From positions 36,744 to 100,743 of the forward strand of contig CAYPXR010000047.1 in the NCBI GenBank assembly GCA_964414585.1: 64,000 bases of DNA, read 5' to 3'. Shown here piece by piece: positions 1-9,936 of this stretch (positions are counted from its first letter, which is position 1; every line of letters starts with the position of its first letter). The position numbers were made by a program, and so were the translations under genes. This DNA is from DATEMU01 sp964414585. Lineage in GTDB: Bacteria > Planctomycetota > Phycisphaerae > UBA1845 > UTPLA1. Under the pieces are notes generated by a model. That model had not been told where the DNA came from and did no database searches. It saw nothing but the letters and a program-made list of their open reading frames with translations.

Positions 1-1407
1 GATCTGGTGGCAAACTCGGTCGGTCGGGCGTTGGAACGGTATATCCCGTTGTCCCTGGCCGAAGACAATCGACAACGCCTCGGGCGGACCTTCAACACCG
101 CCCGGGCCGCGTTTCTCCTGATCGGCTTGATCGGCGCCGTCGCCGTTCTTCTGGTCACCGGATGGTTGACGAATGATGCCCACGAGTCGCCGGAAACCAC
201 CTCCGATGCGAAATGGGCCTTTTGGCTTCTCGCCGCCTACATGGTCGTCGGTTATCCCTGGGTCTGTTACCAGAAATCGCTGGGCGCCATTCAGCGATAC
301 GATCTGGTCGGACTGTTCACCGGAAGCACGACGCTCGTAAGGCTCATCCTCGTCATCCTCGTGTTTTGGATGGGTCACGGAACCATTAGTTTCTACATTG
401 GCTCGCTGCTCCTGGCGCTTCTCGTTTGTGGCCTGTTGTGTCGCCGTTCGCTTCGGCGACTCGTTCCGGAAATGCCCATATCGTTCCGCCTGGTCGATCG
501 CGCGGGCATCAGGGAAGTCGGTGCCTTTGCCAGCGCGTCGCTCCTCGTCGTCACGGGCAATATTCTCGTCACGCAGGGGTTCTCCATCTTCGTGGGGAAG
601 ACGCTCGGCATGCGGGAGTTGGGCGGTCTGGCCGCCGTCCTCACGATCCGCACGCTGTTGTGGACCCTGATCAACAACGTGGCCGGAGTGTTGACGCCCG
701 CCGTCAGCAGCATGGATGCGCAGGGATTTGATCAAAACATCTCGAAGTTGTTTCTCGCCGGTGCCAAGTATTCGGCGATGATGGCCGTGATGATCTGTGG
801 CGTTCCGTTGATGGTCGCCGCGCCCTTCCTGGAGCTTTGGCTGGGTCCCGAATTCAAGGGCCTCAATCTCCTTCTCTATATGCTGCTCATCGCCCAGATT
901 CCAATTTCGCCCGGACAAACCTCTCAACAGGTGCTCGTCGGACTCGGACGGGTTCGAGTGGCCGGCCTCTTTGTGTTCTCGCGCGGAGTGCTCGCATTGC
1001 TGTCGGCCTGGGCCTATGTGCAATGGGTGCAACCAAGCCTGACGGGATCCGCGGCGTGCGTGTTCGGCATTCAACTGATCGGAGCCGTCGTCTTATTCCT
1101 GTTGGCGGCAAAGGCGACGCAAATCCCATGGCATGCCGCGCTGTTGGCGGTCTTCGGCCGGCCCATCTTGTTCGGAGCCGTCGGTGGCGCTGTCACCTGG
1201 TTCGTCGCCGCCCAGCTCGGCCAGCACACTTGGTGGAAACTTATCACGGCAACCTGTGTTGGGGAGCTTGTGTTCCTCATCCTGGCCCTCCTGGTCGGAT
1301 TTACCCATGAGGAAAAGGAAAGGCTGCGATCCTTTGTCGCCAAGGCCAAGCATCGACTCATGCCGACGCTGGAACCGGTGATTCAAGCAACAAAGGGAAA
1401 GCCGTGA
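1..1407 (+). CDS. Polysaccharide flippase-like membrane protein (Wzx/MOP type), 5' partial
   Basis: The frame is open from base 1, so the N-terminus lies outside the window. The visible 468 codons encode a polytopic inner-membrane protein with about ten hydrophobic segments and a short charged C-terminus, as in lipid-linked oligosaccharide flippases of the MOP superfamily, which move undecaprenyl-linked repeat units across the membrane. It leads a run of polysaccharide genes on the same strand and overlaps the next start by four bases (GTGA), suggesting translational coupling. Assignment rests on membrane topology and context, because this family has few invariant residues. A GTG at position 7 is an internal codon and is not taken as the start. 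Confidence 0.75.
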   Translation, partial: DLVANSVGRALERYIPLSLAEDNRQRLGRTFNTARAAFLLIGLIGAVAVLLVTGWLTNDAHESPETTSDAKWAFWLLAAYMVVGYPWVCYQKSLGAIQRYDLVGLFTGSTTLVRLILVILVFWMGHGTISFYIGSLLLALLVCGLLCRRSLRRLVPEMPISFRLVDRAGIREVGAFASASLLVVTGNILVTQGFSIFVGKTLGMRELGGLAAVLTIRTLLWTLINNVAGVLTPAVSSMDAQGFDQNISKLFLAGAKYSAMMAVMICGVPLMVAAPFLELWLGPEFKGLNLLLYMLLIAQIPISPGQTSQQVLVGLGRVRVAGLFVFSRGVLALLSAWAYVQWVQPSLTGSAACVFGIQLIGAVVLFLLAAKATQIPWHAALLAVFGRPILFGAVGGAVTWFVAAQLGQHTWWKLITATCVGELVFLILALLVGFTHEEKERLRSFVAKAKHRLMPTLEPVIQATKGKP

Positions 1408-4106
1408 TCGGTGGGTTGCTCAACCTCGCCTGCTTGATCCTGACGATGGAAGGCTCCGCGGCCTCGTTCCCCGCCGGGGGAAATGCCTGGAGAATCACCA
1501 CCGCAAACCTGACCGCCGCCCATACGACGGATATCGTCTACGCCTGCTACGACGGAGCGGTCTTTGGTCGCTCGGCGACGTTGGATCAGTCTCCCTTGTG
1601 GAAATTCGATACCGGAGCATTTCCCTACGATCTCGCCGCGGGCGACGTGGACGACGACGGCAAATCGGAGGTGTTCGTCGCCTCCGCGGACGGCCGGCTC
1701 TACTGCATCAACGCCGATGGGACCGGGCGTTGGACGTTCTCCGCCCCAGCCGCCCTGTATCAAGTCGCCGTCCTTCAACAAAAAGGCCTGGTCCAGGTGG
1801 TCACCGGCGGCGTCGATCGAAAACTGCATGTCCTGAATGCGGAAGGCAGATTGCAAAAATCTCTTCCCTGGCCTCGGGCCATCCGTTTGATCCGCGCCGG
1901 CGATCTGGATGGCGACGGGAAGATGGAAATCGTCGTCGCGTGCTGGTCCGGTGAGCTGACGGCGCTTCGCTGGCCAAGCCTGGAAGTGATGTGGCGAAAA
2001 GAACTGCGGACCACCCGGCGAGAGGGGTCCGGTCTCGCCTCGTGGTTCCCCAAATCGCTGACCATCGAAGACCTCGACGGCGACGGTCCTTGCGAGTTGA
2101 TCTTCGGCGGCTGGGATGGACAGTCCGGTCTTCGCGTCCTGTCCGGCGATGGATCGATGCGTTGGGAAACTTCGGGCGATTTTCAACCCTCCGACGCCTG
2201 CGGCACAGGCTACAACATCGCCGCCGTGTGCAAGCCGGACGGCCTTCTGGGTCGGCGGATCGTCGTCCTGAACGGGCGTTATCTTTTCATGCTCGATCGA
2301 TCGGGTCGCATCTTCGCCAAAGGATCGGCCCCGGTCTCCTTCACCGACATTTGTCGGGGTGAAGACATGGAGGGAAACGCGACGGTTTACCTGGCTTCCT
2401 CGCCCAACGGTGACGATCGAATCTACCGGGTGGTGCTCGACAAGGGATGGGGCCGTTCGTTCGCATCGCTTCACCGCGAAGGAAAAATGAAGCAAGTCGA
2501 AGAAAACCTCGAACGCATTCGCCGGCAAATCCTCGCCTATAAAGGACCCCCGCCCGCGAATCAGCGATACGTTCATTTCGTCGCCGGGGGACAAGTCGCC
2601 TCGGCCAAACAGTTGGAGGGTTTCTTCTCACTGATTGGGCATTATCGCCGGTTGTTTCCGTATCCCAATTGCGACTTTGCGATCGGCCTCGAATTTCGAC
2701 CCGATGAACCGGTCGCCGGATTCCGTCTGCCCTCGTGGGAGAAAAAGGATCAGGTCTCGGCGTCGACGATGCTCGATTGCGCGAGGGCCTGCGAAAAAGC
2801 GGGAGTTTCATTTGCGTTGTGGGTCGGGCATGGTTGCTCGCCCTGGGTCCCGTTGGAGCTCGCGAAGAAAGTGGCCCAGGAGTGTCCGCGGTCCCTCATT
2901 GGATTCATGAGCGCCGAGGACGACGACTATGGCAGTTCACTCGAGCATTTCATCGCTGATTACTGGGTACCGTTGATGCAAATCTGCAGGGACACCGACA
3001 AGAAGGCGTTCCTGGTGGAGAAGCATGCCTGGTGGGTCGCCGTACCGGCCATGAAGCGTTTCCGCGCCTTGTTTGATGAGAAGTTCCGCGACGTGCTCGT
3101 CATGAGCGTCGAGGACAGCAATACCCGCTCTCCGGAATTGAACATGGCCGGCCGTTTGGGTCTGTTCCTCTCCGGTACCGTCAACAATTTCTCGGCGCGA
3201 ACCATCATCGACGAAATGTGCTGGAATCGACTTTGGGACGTCGAGTGCCCGATGACCGGTCACCCCTTCCTTCGGCGCCAGATCGCCCAGGGCATGCTCG
3301 GTGCGAAATATTTTGAGTATTCGATTCCCTTGCGGGGGGGTGGGCCGGCGCGACCGGGGGGGTTCTCCGTCGTTGGCGAGGAATCTCTGGACCTGATCTG
3401 TCATCTGCTGGGCAAGGGCCTGTTGATACCTCCGACGCCCGCGGAAATGGTCGAGGTCTCGCCGCAGGTGATACGAATGCGCGAGCCCGCGGCGGAATTT
3501 CTTCGGGACGCATTTAATATTCACGGTCAGGACGGCTATGTTCCTGATTCAGTCGCGCGCGATTCGCCTTTTGAAGGCCTTGCGTGCTACGACGGAATGG
3601 CCCCCGTGCGTCCGTCCTATCTGGGAGGATATCTTTTGGGAGTTGAGCGCCATTATGACGGGTTCATGCCCGCCGCGCCATTTGGCTTGACGGCGATCGT
3701 CCCGTCTTTCGTAAGTCGGCGGAGATGCCCATGGGAAAAAGGCGCCTGGGAGACGGACGGCCGATCGTGGTTCGAAGGAACACATCGCCTGACCGGACTC
3801 GAAGCGCGATCACGGATTCTTCAAAGCTTTGATCGAGCCGCCGGCAGCCTGCCGCTGCGAGTCGAAGGCAAGGCATTCGTTCAAGTGCAGACCCGGGGGC
3901 CGCGAATTCTTCGCGCCACGCTCATCGATCCCGGCTTTCTGGATCCGGCCGATCGGCCTGTCAAACTCCATCTCCGTTCGGATTTGCAAGTGAACATGGT
4001 CGTCGATCTGCTGAGCGGAGAAGCACTTGAAATCCAGGACCATTCCGTCGCCTTAACCGTACCGGCGGGAGCGTTTCGGGTCATCGAATTGCAACGACCG
4101 TCCTGA
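1404..4106 (+). CDS. Secreted FG-GAP beta-propeller protein with large C-terminal domain, lambda-carrageenase-like architecture
   Basis: The GTG start overlaps the previous stop (GTGA). A short hydrophobic N-terminus ending near SAAS looks like a signal peptide. Residues of about 25-370 carry FG-GAP/VCBS-type repeats with calcium-loop motifs DVDDDGKSE, DLDGDGKME and DLDGDGPCE, indicating a beta-propeller. The remaining 500 or so residues form a large domain with Trp- and acid-rich stretches suggestive of a carbohydrate-active enzyme. Total length (900 aa) and the propeller-plus-C-terminal layout resemble GH150 lambda-carrageenases, but no catalytic residues could be confirmed, so function is inferred. 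Its place inside the polysaccharide operon suggests trimming or binding of the exported polymer. Confidence 0.6.
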   Translation: MIGGLLNLACLILTMEGSAASFPAGGNAWRITTANLTAAHTTDIVYACYDGAVFGRSATLDQSPLWKFDTGAFPYDLAAGDVDDDGKSEVFVASADGRLYCINADGTGRWTFSAPAALYQVAVLQQKGLVQVVTGGVDRKLHVLNAEGRLQKSLPWPRAIRLIRAGDLDGDGKMEIVVACWSGELTALRWPSLEVMWRKELRTTRREGSGLASWFPKSLTIEDLDGDGPCELIFGGWDGQSGLRVLSGDGSMRWETSGDFQPSDACGTGYNIAAVCKPDGLLGRRIVVLNGRYLFMLDRSGRIFAKGSAPVSFTDICRGEDMEGNATVYLASSPNGDDRIYRVVLDKGWGRSFASLHREGKMKQVEENLERIRRQILAYKGPPPANQRYVHFVAGGQVASAKQLEGFFSLIGHYRRLFPYPNCDFAIGLEFRPDEPVAGFRLPSWEKKDQVSASTMLDCARACEKAGVSFALWVGHGCSPWVPLELAKKVAQECPRSLIGFMSAEDDDYGSSLEHFIADYWVPLMQICRDTDKKAFLVEKHAWWVAVPAMKRFRALFDEKFRDVLVMSVEDSNTRSPELNMAGRLGLFLSGTVNNFSARTIIDEMCWNRLWDVECPMTGHPFLRRQIAQGMLGAKYFEYSIPLRGGGPARPGGFSVVGEESLDLICHLLGKGLLIPPTPAEMVEVSPQVIRMREPAAEFLRDAFNIHGQDGYVPDSVARDSPFEGLACYDGMAPVRPSYLGGYLLGVERHYDGFMPAAPFGLTAIVPSFVSRRRCPWEKGAWETDGRSWFEGTHRLTGLEARSRILQSFDRAAGSLPLRVEGKAFVQVQTRGPRILRATLIDPGFLDPADRPVKLHLRSDLQVNMVVDLLSGEALEIQDHSVALTVPAGAFRVIELQRPS

Positions 4107-4147
4107 ATCGATGGGGCCCGAATTCCCCCTTTCATCGGTTGAAGAAC

Positions 4148-5458
4148 ATGCATCCCATATTCACCATTCGCTTGGGCGACGCGCCCGAATCGGCCGTGCG
4201 ATATCTCGCCGCGGGTGATTTCTGCTTCCACGAGGAAATCGACATCGGCCCGCGGGCCATCAACGACCTCTATGCGCCGGAAGTACAGGCGTTACTGCGG
4301 GACAAAGCGATTGCGACCGTCGGCGTGGAGTTTCCCCTGGTCCGCGCCGGCGCGCCGATCAACAAATCCGGTCCCCATCTGCTGGGCTCGCCCTGCACGA
4401 TCGAGGCGATTCAGGCGGGTCATTTTGATGTGGCGTGTCTCGCCAACAATCACATTCGCGACTTCGGGCCGGAGTCGGCGTTGCAAACACGGGACATGAT
4501 CCAAAAGGCCGGCATCCACACCGTCGGCGTCGGCAAAGACCAGATCGAGGCGAGCCAACCGCTCCTGAAGGAAGTGGACGGCGTGAAGATCGGCTTCCTG
4601 GCCTTCGCGGAGGAACAGTTCTCCTGTGCCGACGAAAAAAGCGGCGGCGCGTCAAAGCTGGATATGCTGACCTGTGTCAATCGAATTCAAGAACTTCGCA
4701 AGGAGGCGGATATCGTCGTCGTCCTGGTTCACGGTGGCGTGGAATTTTTCCCGCTTCCCAGTCCACAGGCCCAAAGTCGCTATCGCCTCCTGGCGGATGC
4801 CGGTGCCAACCTGGTCGTCGGCAATCATCCCCATTCGGTCCAGGCCATGGAGATCTATCGGGGAGTCCCGATTCTCTACAGCCTTGGAAACTTTTGTCTG
4901 ACCTTTCCGTCCACGGACCCCTTGCCCGACTGCTGGCCCTACGGGCTCCTGGCGCGGTTCGTCATGAGCCGCAAGGGTATCCACGAGATGGAGTGCTTCG
5001 TCGTCCGGCATGAGGCTCAAGGCAGCCGGCCGCGGGTAGAAGGCCTTTCCGCTGAAGACCTCGAGAAGTTTCGTCGCCGTTGGGAGCGGCTGAACCAGAT
5101 CGTCATCGATCCGGTTCTTCTCAAAGAATTCTGGCGGTGCCTGTGCTTCGATCGCGGCAATTCATTCCGCAGCGAATTCGTGGGCGCCGCGGCGGTCTTT
5201 GATGCCGATTCCTGGTATCTGACCAAGGCCGCGGTCAGACGCGGAGCCCTCGCCTATCTGGCTTCGGCTGCGGCAACGCTCGCATGGCGCTATGCCGCCG
5301 GCGGACGGGCCCGCAATGAAGCGATGACCGCAATGTGCGACTTGGTTCGCTGTCCCTCGCATCACGACGTCCTGCAAACGCTCCTCGAGATGGACATGGA
5401 GGGCAAGCCGTTCAAGAGCCCCTATCGGGACGAATATCTTCGTTTGATGAAGTATTAG
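4148..5458 (+). CDS. CapA family protein (PGA_cap-type metallophosphoesterase fold)
   Basis: The protein shows the CapA signature blocks: AAGDFCFHE near the N-terminus, LANNHIRDFG about 100 residues later, VHGGVEFFPLPSP in the middle and VVGNHPHSVQ with a following SLGNF. These correspond to the metal-binding Asp, Asn and His positions of the calcineurin-like fold. Family members act in poly-gamma-glutamate or capsule export, and their chemistry is not settled. ATG 4148 is preferred over an in-frame TTG at 4139; neither has a strong ribosome site. No signal peptide is evident, unlike membrane-anchored Bacillus CapA. The next gene, an ATP-grasp ligase, follows after 19 bases, so the pair may handle an amino-acid or amide substituent. 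Confidence 0.85.
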   Translation: MHPIFTIRLGDAPESAVRYLAAGDFCFHEEIDIGPRAINDLYAPEVQALLRDKAIATVGVEFPLVRAGAPINKSGPHLLGSPCTIEAIQAGHFDVACLANNHIRDFGPESALQTRDMIQKAGIHTVGVGKDQIEASQPLLKEVDGVKIGFLAFAEEQFSCADEKSGGASKLDMLTCVNRIQELRKEADIVVVLVHGGVEFFPLPSPQAQSRYRLLADAGANLVVGNHPHSVQAMEIYRGVPILYSLGNFCLTFPSTDPLPDCWPYGLLARFVMSRKGIHEMECFVVRHEAQGSRPRVEGLSAEDLEKFRRRWERLNQIVIDPVLLKEFWRCLCFDRGNSFRSEFVGAAAVFDADSWYLTKAAVRRGALAYLASAAATLAWRYAAGGRARNEAMTAMCDLVRCPSHHDVLQTLLEMDMEGKPFKSPYRDEYLRLMKY

Positions 5459-5477
5459 CCGAACAGATGGATTTTCA

Positions 5478-6542
5478 GTGAAGCCGCTTCTGGCCATACA
5501 CCCCCGAGAAGGCAGCTATTCCGACCGCTGGCTGGAGTACTGCGCCGAGCACGGCATTTCCGTCCGCGAAGTAAACTGCTTCGCCTCGGACATCGTCGAA
5601 CAACTGCGCGGAGCGGACGCGCTGCTCTGGCAATGGATGCATCACATCCCCGAAGACGTGCGCACTGGGTACAGAATCATCCAGATCGCGGAACAATTGG
5701 GCCTCACCGTCTTTCCAAACCGTGCCACTTGCTGGCACTACGACGACAAGGTGTCGCAAAAATATTTGCTGGAAGCGATCGGTGCGGATGCGGCCAAGGC
5801 CGACGTCTTCTACGACTTGCATAGCGCCCTGACGTGGATAGGCAAGGCCTCCTTTCCAAAAGTCTTCAAGCTGAGTCGTGGAGCGGGCTCCATGAATGTG
5901 CAGCTTGTGCGAAGCGCCGACCACGCCCGGCGACTGGCCGTTCAAGCGTTCGGTCGCGGGTTCAAACCCGTCGCATCCATCCTGGGTGACGCGAAATCAA
6001 GCATTCGACGCCATCGAAAAAAAGGCGACATGCTCGGTGTGCTCCGCCGATTGCCTCGAACGCTGGCCAACATGCGGCGGATGAATCGCGAAATCGCCCG
6101 GGAGCGAGGCTACATCTATTTCCAGGAATTTCTGCCTGACAACGAATACGACACGCGAGTGACGATCATCGGCGACCGCGCCTTCGGATTTCTCCGAATG
6201 GTCCGGGCCAACGATTTCCGTGCGTCAGGCAGCGGCAGCATTGTCTACGATACGTCGCGGATCGACCCACGATGCGTCGAAAGCGCGTTCCGCGTGGCCA
6301 ATCGCCTGGGCACGCAGAGCTTGGCGTTTGATTTCGTCAAAGACCGGTCGGGTGCCCCGTTGATCGTCGAGATAAGCTACTGCTACCTGGCCAGCGCGGT
6401 CCACGCTTGCGCCGGTCATTGGGACAGCCGGCTGAACTGGCACGAAGGCCAAATGTGGCCGCAGGACGCCATCCTGATCGATCTCCTCGAAGCGATTGAA
6501 AAGCGTTCAAATTCCTCTCACGCTCCATCGGCGAAAGGTTGA
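5478..6542 (+). CDS. ATP-grasp fold ligase-like protein
   Basis: This 354-residue protein resembles RimK-type ATP-grasp enzymes. A pre-ATP-grasp domain (about 1-95) precedes the stretch TVFPNRATCWHYDDKVSQK, then a nucleotide-binding region with FPKVFKLSRGAGSMNVQLV, and a C-terminal part with FQEFLPDNEYDTRVTIIGD and SLAFDFVKD followed by VEISYCY, where ATP-grasp enzymes place their metal ligands. Such enzymes join a carboxylate to an amine through an acyl-phosphate. The start is GTG. Lying between capA-like and amidotransferase genes, it may ligate an amino acid to a sugar acid or lipid carrier; the substrate is unknown. Confidence is high for the fold and low for the reaction. Confidence 0.75.
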   Translation: MKPLLAIHPREGSYSDRWLEYCAEHGISVREVNCFASDIVEQLRGADALLWQWMHHIPEDVRTGYRIIQIAEQLGLTVFPNRATCWHYDDKVSQKYLLEAIGADAAKADVFYDLHSALTWIGKASFPKVFKLSRGAGSMNVQLVRSADHARRLAVQAFGRGFKPVASILGDAKSSIRRHRKKGDMLGVLRRLPRTLANMRRMNREIARERGYIYFQEFLPDNEYDTRVTIIGDRAFGFLRMVRANDFRASGSGSIVYDTSRIDPRCVESAFRVANRLGTQSLAFDFVKDRSGAPLIVEISYCYLASAVHACAGHWDSRLNWHEGQMWPQDAILIDLLEAIEKRSNSSHAPSAKG

Positions 6543-6551
6543 TTCCTCCCC

Positions 6552-8408
6552 TTGTGCGGTATCTCCGGCATCTATCGATTTGACGGAAAGCCGGTCGAGC
6601 AGTCCACGCTCGAACGCATGAGGGACTCGATGCGCCATCGCGGCCCCGACGACGAGGGTCTGTTCCTCGAAGGCGCCGTCGGTCTGGCCCATAACCGTCT
6701 CTCGATTCTCGATCTCAGCGCCCACGGTCATCAACCGATGCACGACCCACAGGGGCGAATCTGGATCGTGTACAACGGCGAGATTTACAACTTCCAGGAA
6801 ATTCGCAAAGACTTGGAAGCCGCCGGTCATCGCTTCCAATCGACCGGCGACACCGAGGTCGTCCTCCATGCTTATCGCGAATGGGGCCGCGAATGCGTCG
6901 AGCGGTTCAACGGCATGTTTGCGTTCGTGCTGTATGATCAGAACACGCGGGAAGTTTGGGCGGTTCGCGATCGCCTGGGAATCAAGCCCTTCTATTACTA
7001 CGTCGACAAAGATCAATTCGTCTTTGCGTCGGAGACCAAGGCCATCGTTCAGGCGGACGGTGTCCCGCGCCGAATTCGCCGCGAAGCCCTGCCCGAACTC
7101 GTCGCCTTCCGGTATCTCTGCAACGGGCAGACCATGTTTGAGAACATCCACGAACTCAAACCCGGCCATTGGATCGAAGTAAGACCCGGCGGGATTCAGG
7201 TGCGACAGTATTGGGATATTCCATACGATGGCGTCGAGGAGTCGACCGACGATCGCTGGGTGACGGGCTTTCGGGATGAACTCAAAAAGAGCGTGCAGTA
7301 TCAGTTGATCTCCGATGTCCCTGTGGGGTGCGCGCTGTCCGGGGGAGTGGACTCGTCACTGGTGACCGCCCTGTCCTGCGAAACCTCAATATCCAGTATG
7401 AAATCGTTCTCCATCGGCTTCGACGACGAAAATTTCGACGAACGGAACTACGCACGCCACGTGTCCGACGTCCTGGGGATTGAAAATTACGGGCAGGTTC
7501 TCACCGAAGACGCGTTTTATGAAAATCTGCCGCGCCTTGTCTGGCACATGGACGAGCCGATCAACCATCCCAATTCGATTGGCATCTGGATGCTGGCCAG
7601 GCTGGCCCGCCAGAAAGTGACCGTCCTGCTCACCGGCGAAGGCGGCGACGAACTGATGGGAGGCTACGGTCGATATCGCAAGGTGCTCCTGCAGCGCCAT
7701 TTGGAACGATCAATTCCGGGCAGTCGTTGGGCGTCGCATCTTGTGCCCGACCGGGCCGGCGGACGATTGGGTCGCGTAGCGCGGGAGCTTCGTCGAGACG
7801 ACGACGGCCGCATGATCTGGTCCTCCTGCTATCTTCCAAGCCCGCACATCCGCAGCCTTTTCGGCGACCGGGGGATTGAGCAGGCCGAAGCGCAGCGCCG
7901 GGCGATGCTGGATTATGCGCCGCGCGGAAATCTCATCAATCGCCATCTGTACCTCGATCAGAAAACCTACATGGCGTCAGTCCTGATCCGCAATGACAAG
8001 ATGACCATGGCCGAAAGCCTGGAAGGCCGCGTCCCGTTTCTCGACCACCATGTCGTGGAGTACGCCGCGCGCGTACCGACCAGTCTCAAAGTCGATCGCC
8101 ACCAGGGAAAGATCGTCCTGGTCCGTCTGGCAAGCGAACGATTCGGAAGAGAGTTTTTTCAAAGGGTGAAATCAGGATTCGGGCTGCCCGTCGCCTATTT
8201 CCGTGATCGGGGCCTGGAAATCCTGAAGGGTCTGATCCGTAGCCGGTCCTTTCGGGAGCGCGGGTTGATGGACCCCAAAGCGGTCGATGAATTGCTGAAT
8301 CGGCATGAACAGGGTCGGGAAAATCTGGCCGAAGGACTCTGGCTCCTGGCCACCCTGGAACTCTGGGCTCGGACATTCATCGATCGACCCGCCGTAATCG
8401 TCAATTGA
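6552..8408 (+). CDS. asnB: Asparagine synthetase B-type glutamine amidotransferase (copy 1 of 3)
   Basis: This is a class II glutamine amidotransferase fused to an asparagine-synthetase domain. The start is TTG, fixed because Cys must be residue 2 (start-CGISGIYRF) to act as the N-terminal nucleophile. The glutaminase domain covers about 2-190, with MRHRGPDDEG and RLSILDLS. The ATP pyrophosphatase loop LSGGVDSS lies near residue 262 and LTGEGGDELMGGYGRY further on. In polysaccharide loci such enzymes are known as amidotransferases (WbpS-like, and exosortase-associated families) that amidate sugar acids rather than make free asparagine. The ribosome site upstream is weak. It is one of three diverged copies in this locus. 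Confidence 0.9.
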   Translation: MCGISGIYRFDGKPVEQSTLERMRDSMRHRGPDDEGLFLEGAVGLAHNRLSILDLSAHGHQPMHDPQGRIWIVYNGEIYNFQEIRKDLEAAGHRFQSTGDTEVVLHAYREWGRECVERFNGMFAFVLYDQNTREVWAVRDRLGIKPFYYYVDKDQFVFASETKAIVQADGVPRRIRREALPELVAFRYLCNGQTMFENIHELKPGHWIEVRPGGIQVRQYWDIPYDGVEESTDDRWVTGFRDELKKSVQYQLISDVPVGCALSGGVDSSLVTALSCETSISSMKSFSIGFDDENFDERNYARHVSDVLGIENYGQVLTEDAFYENLPRLVWHMDEPINHPNSIGIWMLARLARQKVTVLLTGEGGDELMGGYGRYRKVLLQRHLERSIPGSRWASHLVPDRAGGRLGRVARELRRDDDGRMIWSSCYLPSPHIRSLFGDRGIEQAEAQRRAMLDYAPRGNLINRHLYLDQKTYMASVLIRNDKMTMAESLEGRVPFLDHHVVEYAARVPTSLKVDRHQGKIVLVRLASERFGREFFQRVKSGFGLPVAYFRDRGLEILKGLIRSRSFRERGLMDPKAVDELLNRHEQGRENLAEGLWLLATLELWARTFIDRPAVIVN

Positions 8409-8537
8409 CGCCTTGCCTCCGGCGGAAGCCCGGATTTGGGCGGCTACAATAGTTGGAGTCGATGGTTCCTCAAATTGGCTGGGGTGGCCGATATTCAAAA
8501 TAACGATGTTTGAAAGCATTTGGACGAGGATATCTCG

Positions 8538-9914
8538 ATGACGCGAATGGGCGGATATCCGGCGCCGTTGGTTCGGCGGGATTTCTATCGCCAACCCCTG
8601 GCGCGAAGACCGGCGCCGGTGCCCTATGCACCGGCCGGTGAGGTCCTCGCTTCCGGGCCGGCCGAAAGCAGCCTCCCGTCATTCCTTGGTATCCTGACCG
8701 GGCTTTACTACGTCTCCACCGTGACGATGAGCGGCGCGGCATATGACGTGTCCTGGGTGCCGCAATTGATTGGCGCGATCCTCGGATTGACCTGGATTAT
8801 CGTCGGACTGTGTTTGCACGGCCACAAGATTCGATGGTCGAAGCCCGTCACCATGTTACTGATTTTCACCGCGTGGACGGCCACGGGATTCCTGGTGACG
8901 GCCGATTTGGATTATTTCATTTCCGCATACCAGTTGCTTCTCAAGATCAGCGTCGTGACCTGGATCTGTCTCCAAACCGTGAGAACGCGGCGAGACCTCA
9001 TGGTGTGTTTCATTTTGCTCGGCTTGACCACGATTGTCGTTCTGTTTCAGGGATTGGACGCGATCATCAAATCAGTGGAAGTGGCCGGGGTGCGCGGCGC
9101 CAAGGGTCAACGCGCCGGGACGGACCTGATGACCAACGCGAACGCGCTCGGTCAGTTGGGCGTGCTCGCTTTCATCGGTACCGTGGCGTGCTTGATGGGA
9201 CACAAGAACACTGTCATGCGCCTCATCGCGATCGGTTTCGGTCTTGCGAGCATGTACCTCATCGCGGCTTCCGGATCGAGAATGGCGATGCTCGCCGTCG
9301 TCCTGTTTGCGGCAGGAATCTACTGGTTCCATTTTAGAAAATCGGGAAGCTCCTCGATTGGCCGACGGATCGTTTTGATGTTCCTGGCCGTTTTCCTGAT
9401 CATCGGCAGTACCCTTTTTCTCACGAAGATGCCGTTCTTCTTCAGGTTCAAGGAGGCCTTTGAAAGCAAGGAAAGCCTTGAAAAGGAACCTCGCGTCGAG
9501 TATTTCTTCCGCGCCCTTGGTGCCACGGCGCAACACCCCGTGTTGGGGCTCGGCATGGGCGGCTTTGCCATCGCTCGATTGGGGGAAAATGCCAAGCATG
9601 TCGGCCACTTTTCCCATTCGAGTATCTCTGAAACGCTCTCGTGTACGGGTATTCCCGGGTTCCTGATTTACTTCGGCTCCTATTTTGCCATGTACAGGTT
9701 GATACGAAAAACCCGCGGGCTCCCGCTGCCGCCTCAGGACAAGACCATGATGGACATCATCATGGCTTTATTCGTCGTGCTGATTCTCTTTAACATCGTC
9801 GCCATCATGGAGCAGGATCGATTGGTCTGGCCCCTGACCGGCGCGGTCCTCGGCTATACGGGATATCTCTACGATCGATATTCCCGGCCGACGCCTCAGC
9901 ACATCGCCGCTTGA
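8538..9914 (+). CDS. O-antigen ligase/polymerase-like membrane protein (Wzy/WaaL superfamily)
   Basis: This polytopic membrane protein of 458 aa has about ten to twelve hydrophobic segments and a long periplasmic loop containing HPVLGLGMGGFA and a conserved His-rich stretch (KHVGHFSHSS), as in O-antigen ligases and Wzy polymerases. It would polymerise or transfer the repeat unit delivered by the flippase. ATG 8538 is chosen because GAGGA lies seven bases upstream; an in-frame TTG at 8520 would add six residues without a ribosome site. The 130-base gap before it is one of the larger gaps in the operon, and TACAAT near 8450 might serve as a minus-10 element, though no good minus-35 is visible. 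Confidence 0.8.
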   Translation: MTRMGGYPAPLVRRDFYRQPLARRPAPVPYAPAGEVLASGPAESSLPSFLGILTGLYYVSTVTMSGAAYDVSWVPQLIGAILGLTWIIVGLCLHGHKIRWSKPVTMLLIFTAWTATGFLVTADLDYFISAYQLLLKISVVTWICLQTVRTRRDLMVCFILLGLTTIVVLFQGLDAIIKSVEVAGVRGAKGQRAGTDLMTNANALGQLGVLAFIGTVACLMGHKNTVMRLIAIGFGLASMYLIAASGSRMAMLAVVLFAAGIYWFHFRKSGSSSIGRRIVLMFLAVFLIIGSTLFLTKMPFFFRFKEAFESKESLEKEPRVEYFFRALGATAQHPVLGLGMGGFAIARLGENAKHVGHFSHSSISETLSCTGIPGFLIYFGSYFAMYRLIRKTRGLPLPPQDKTMMDIIMALFVVLILFNIVAIMEQDRLVWPLTGAVLGYTGYLYDRYSRPTPQHIAA

Positions 9915-9936
9915 GCCCTCCGGATCGCACGTCACC

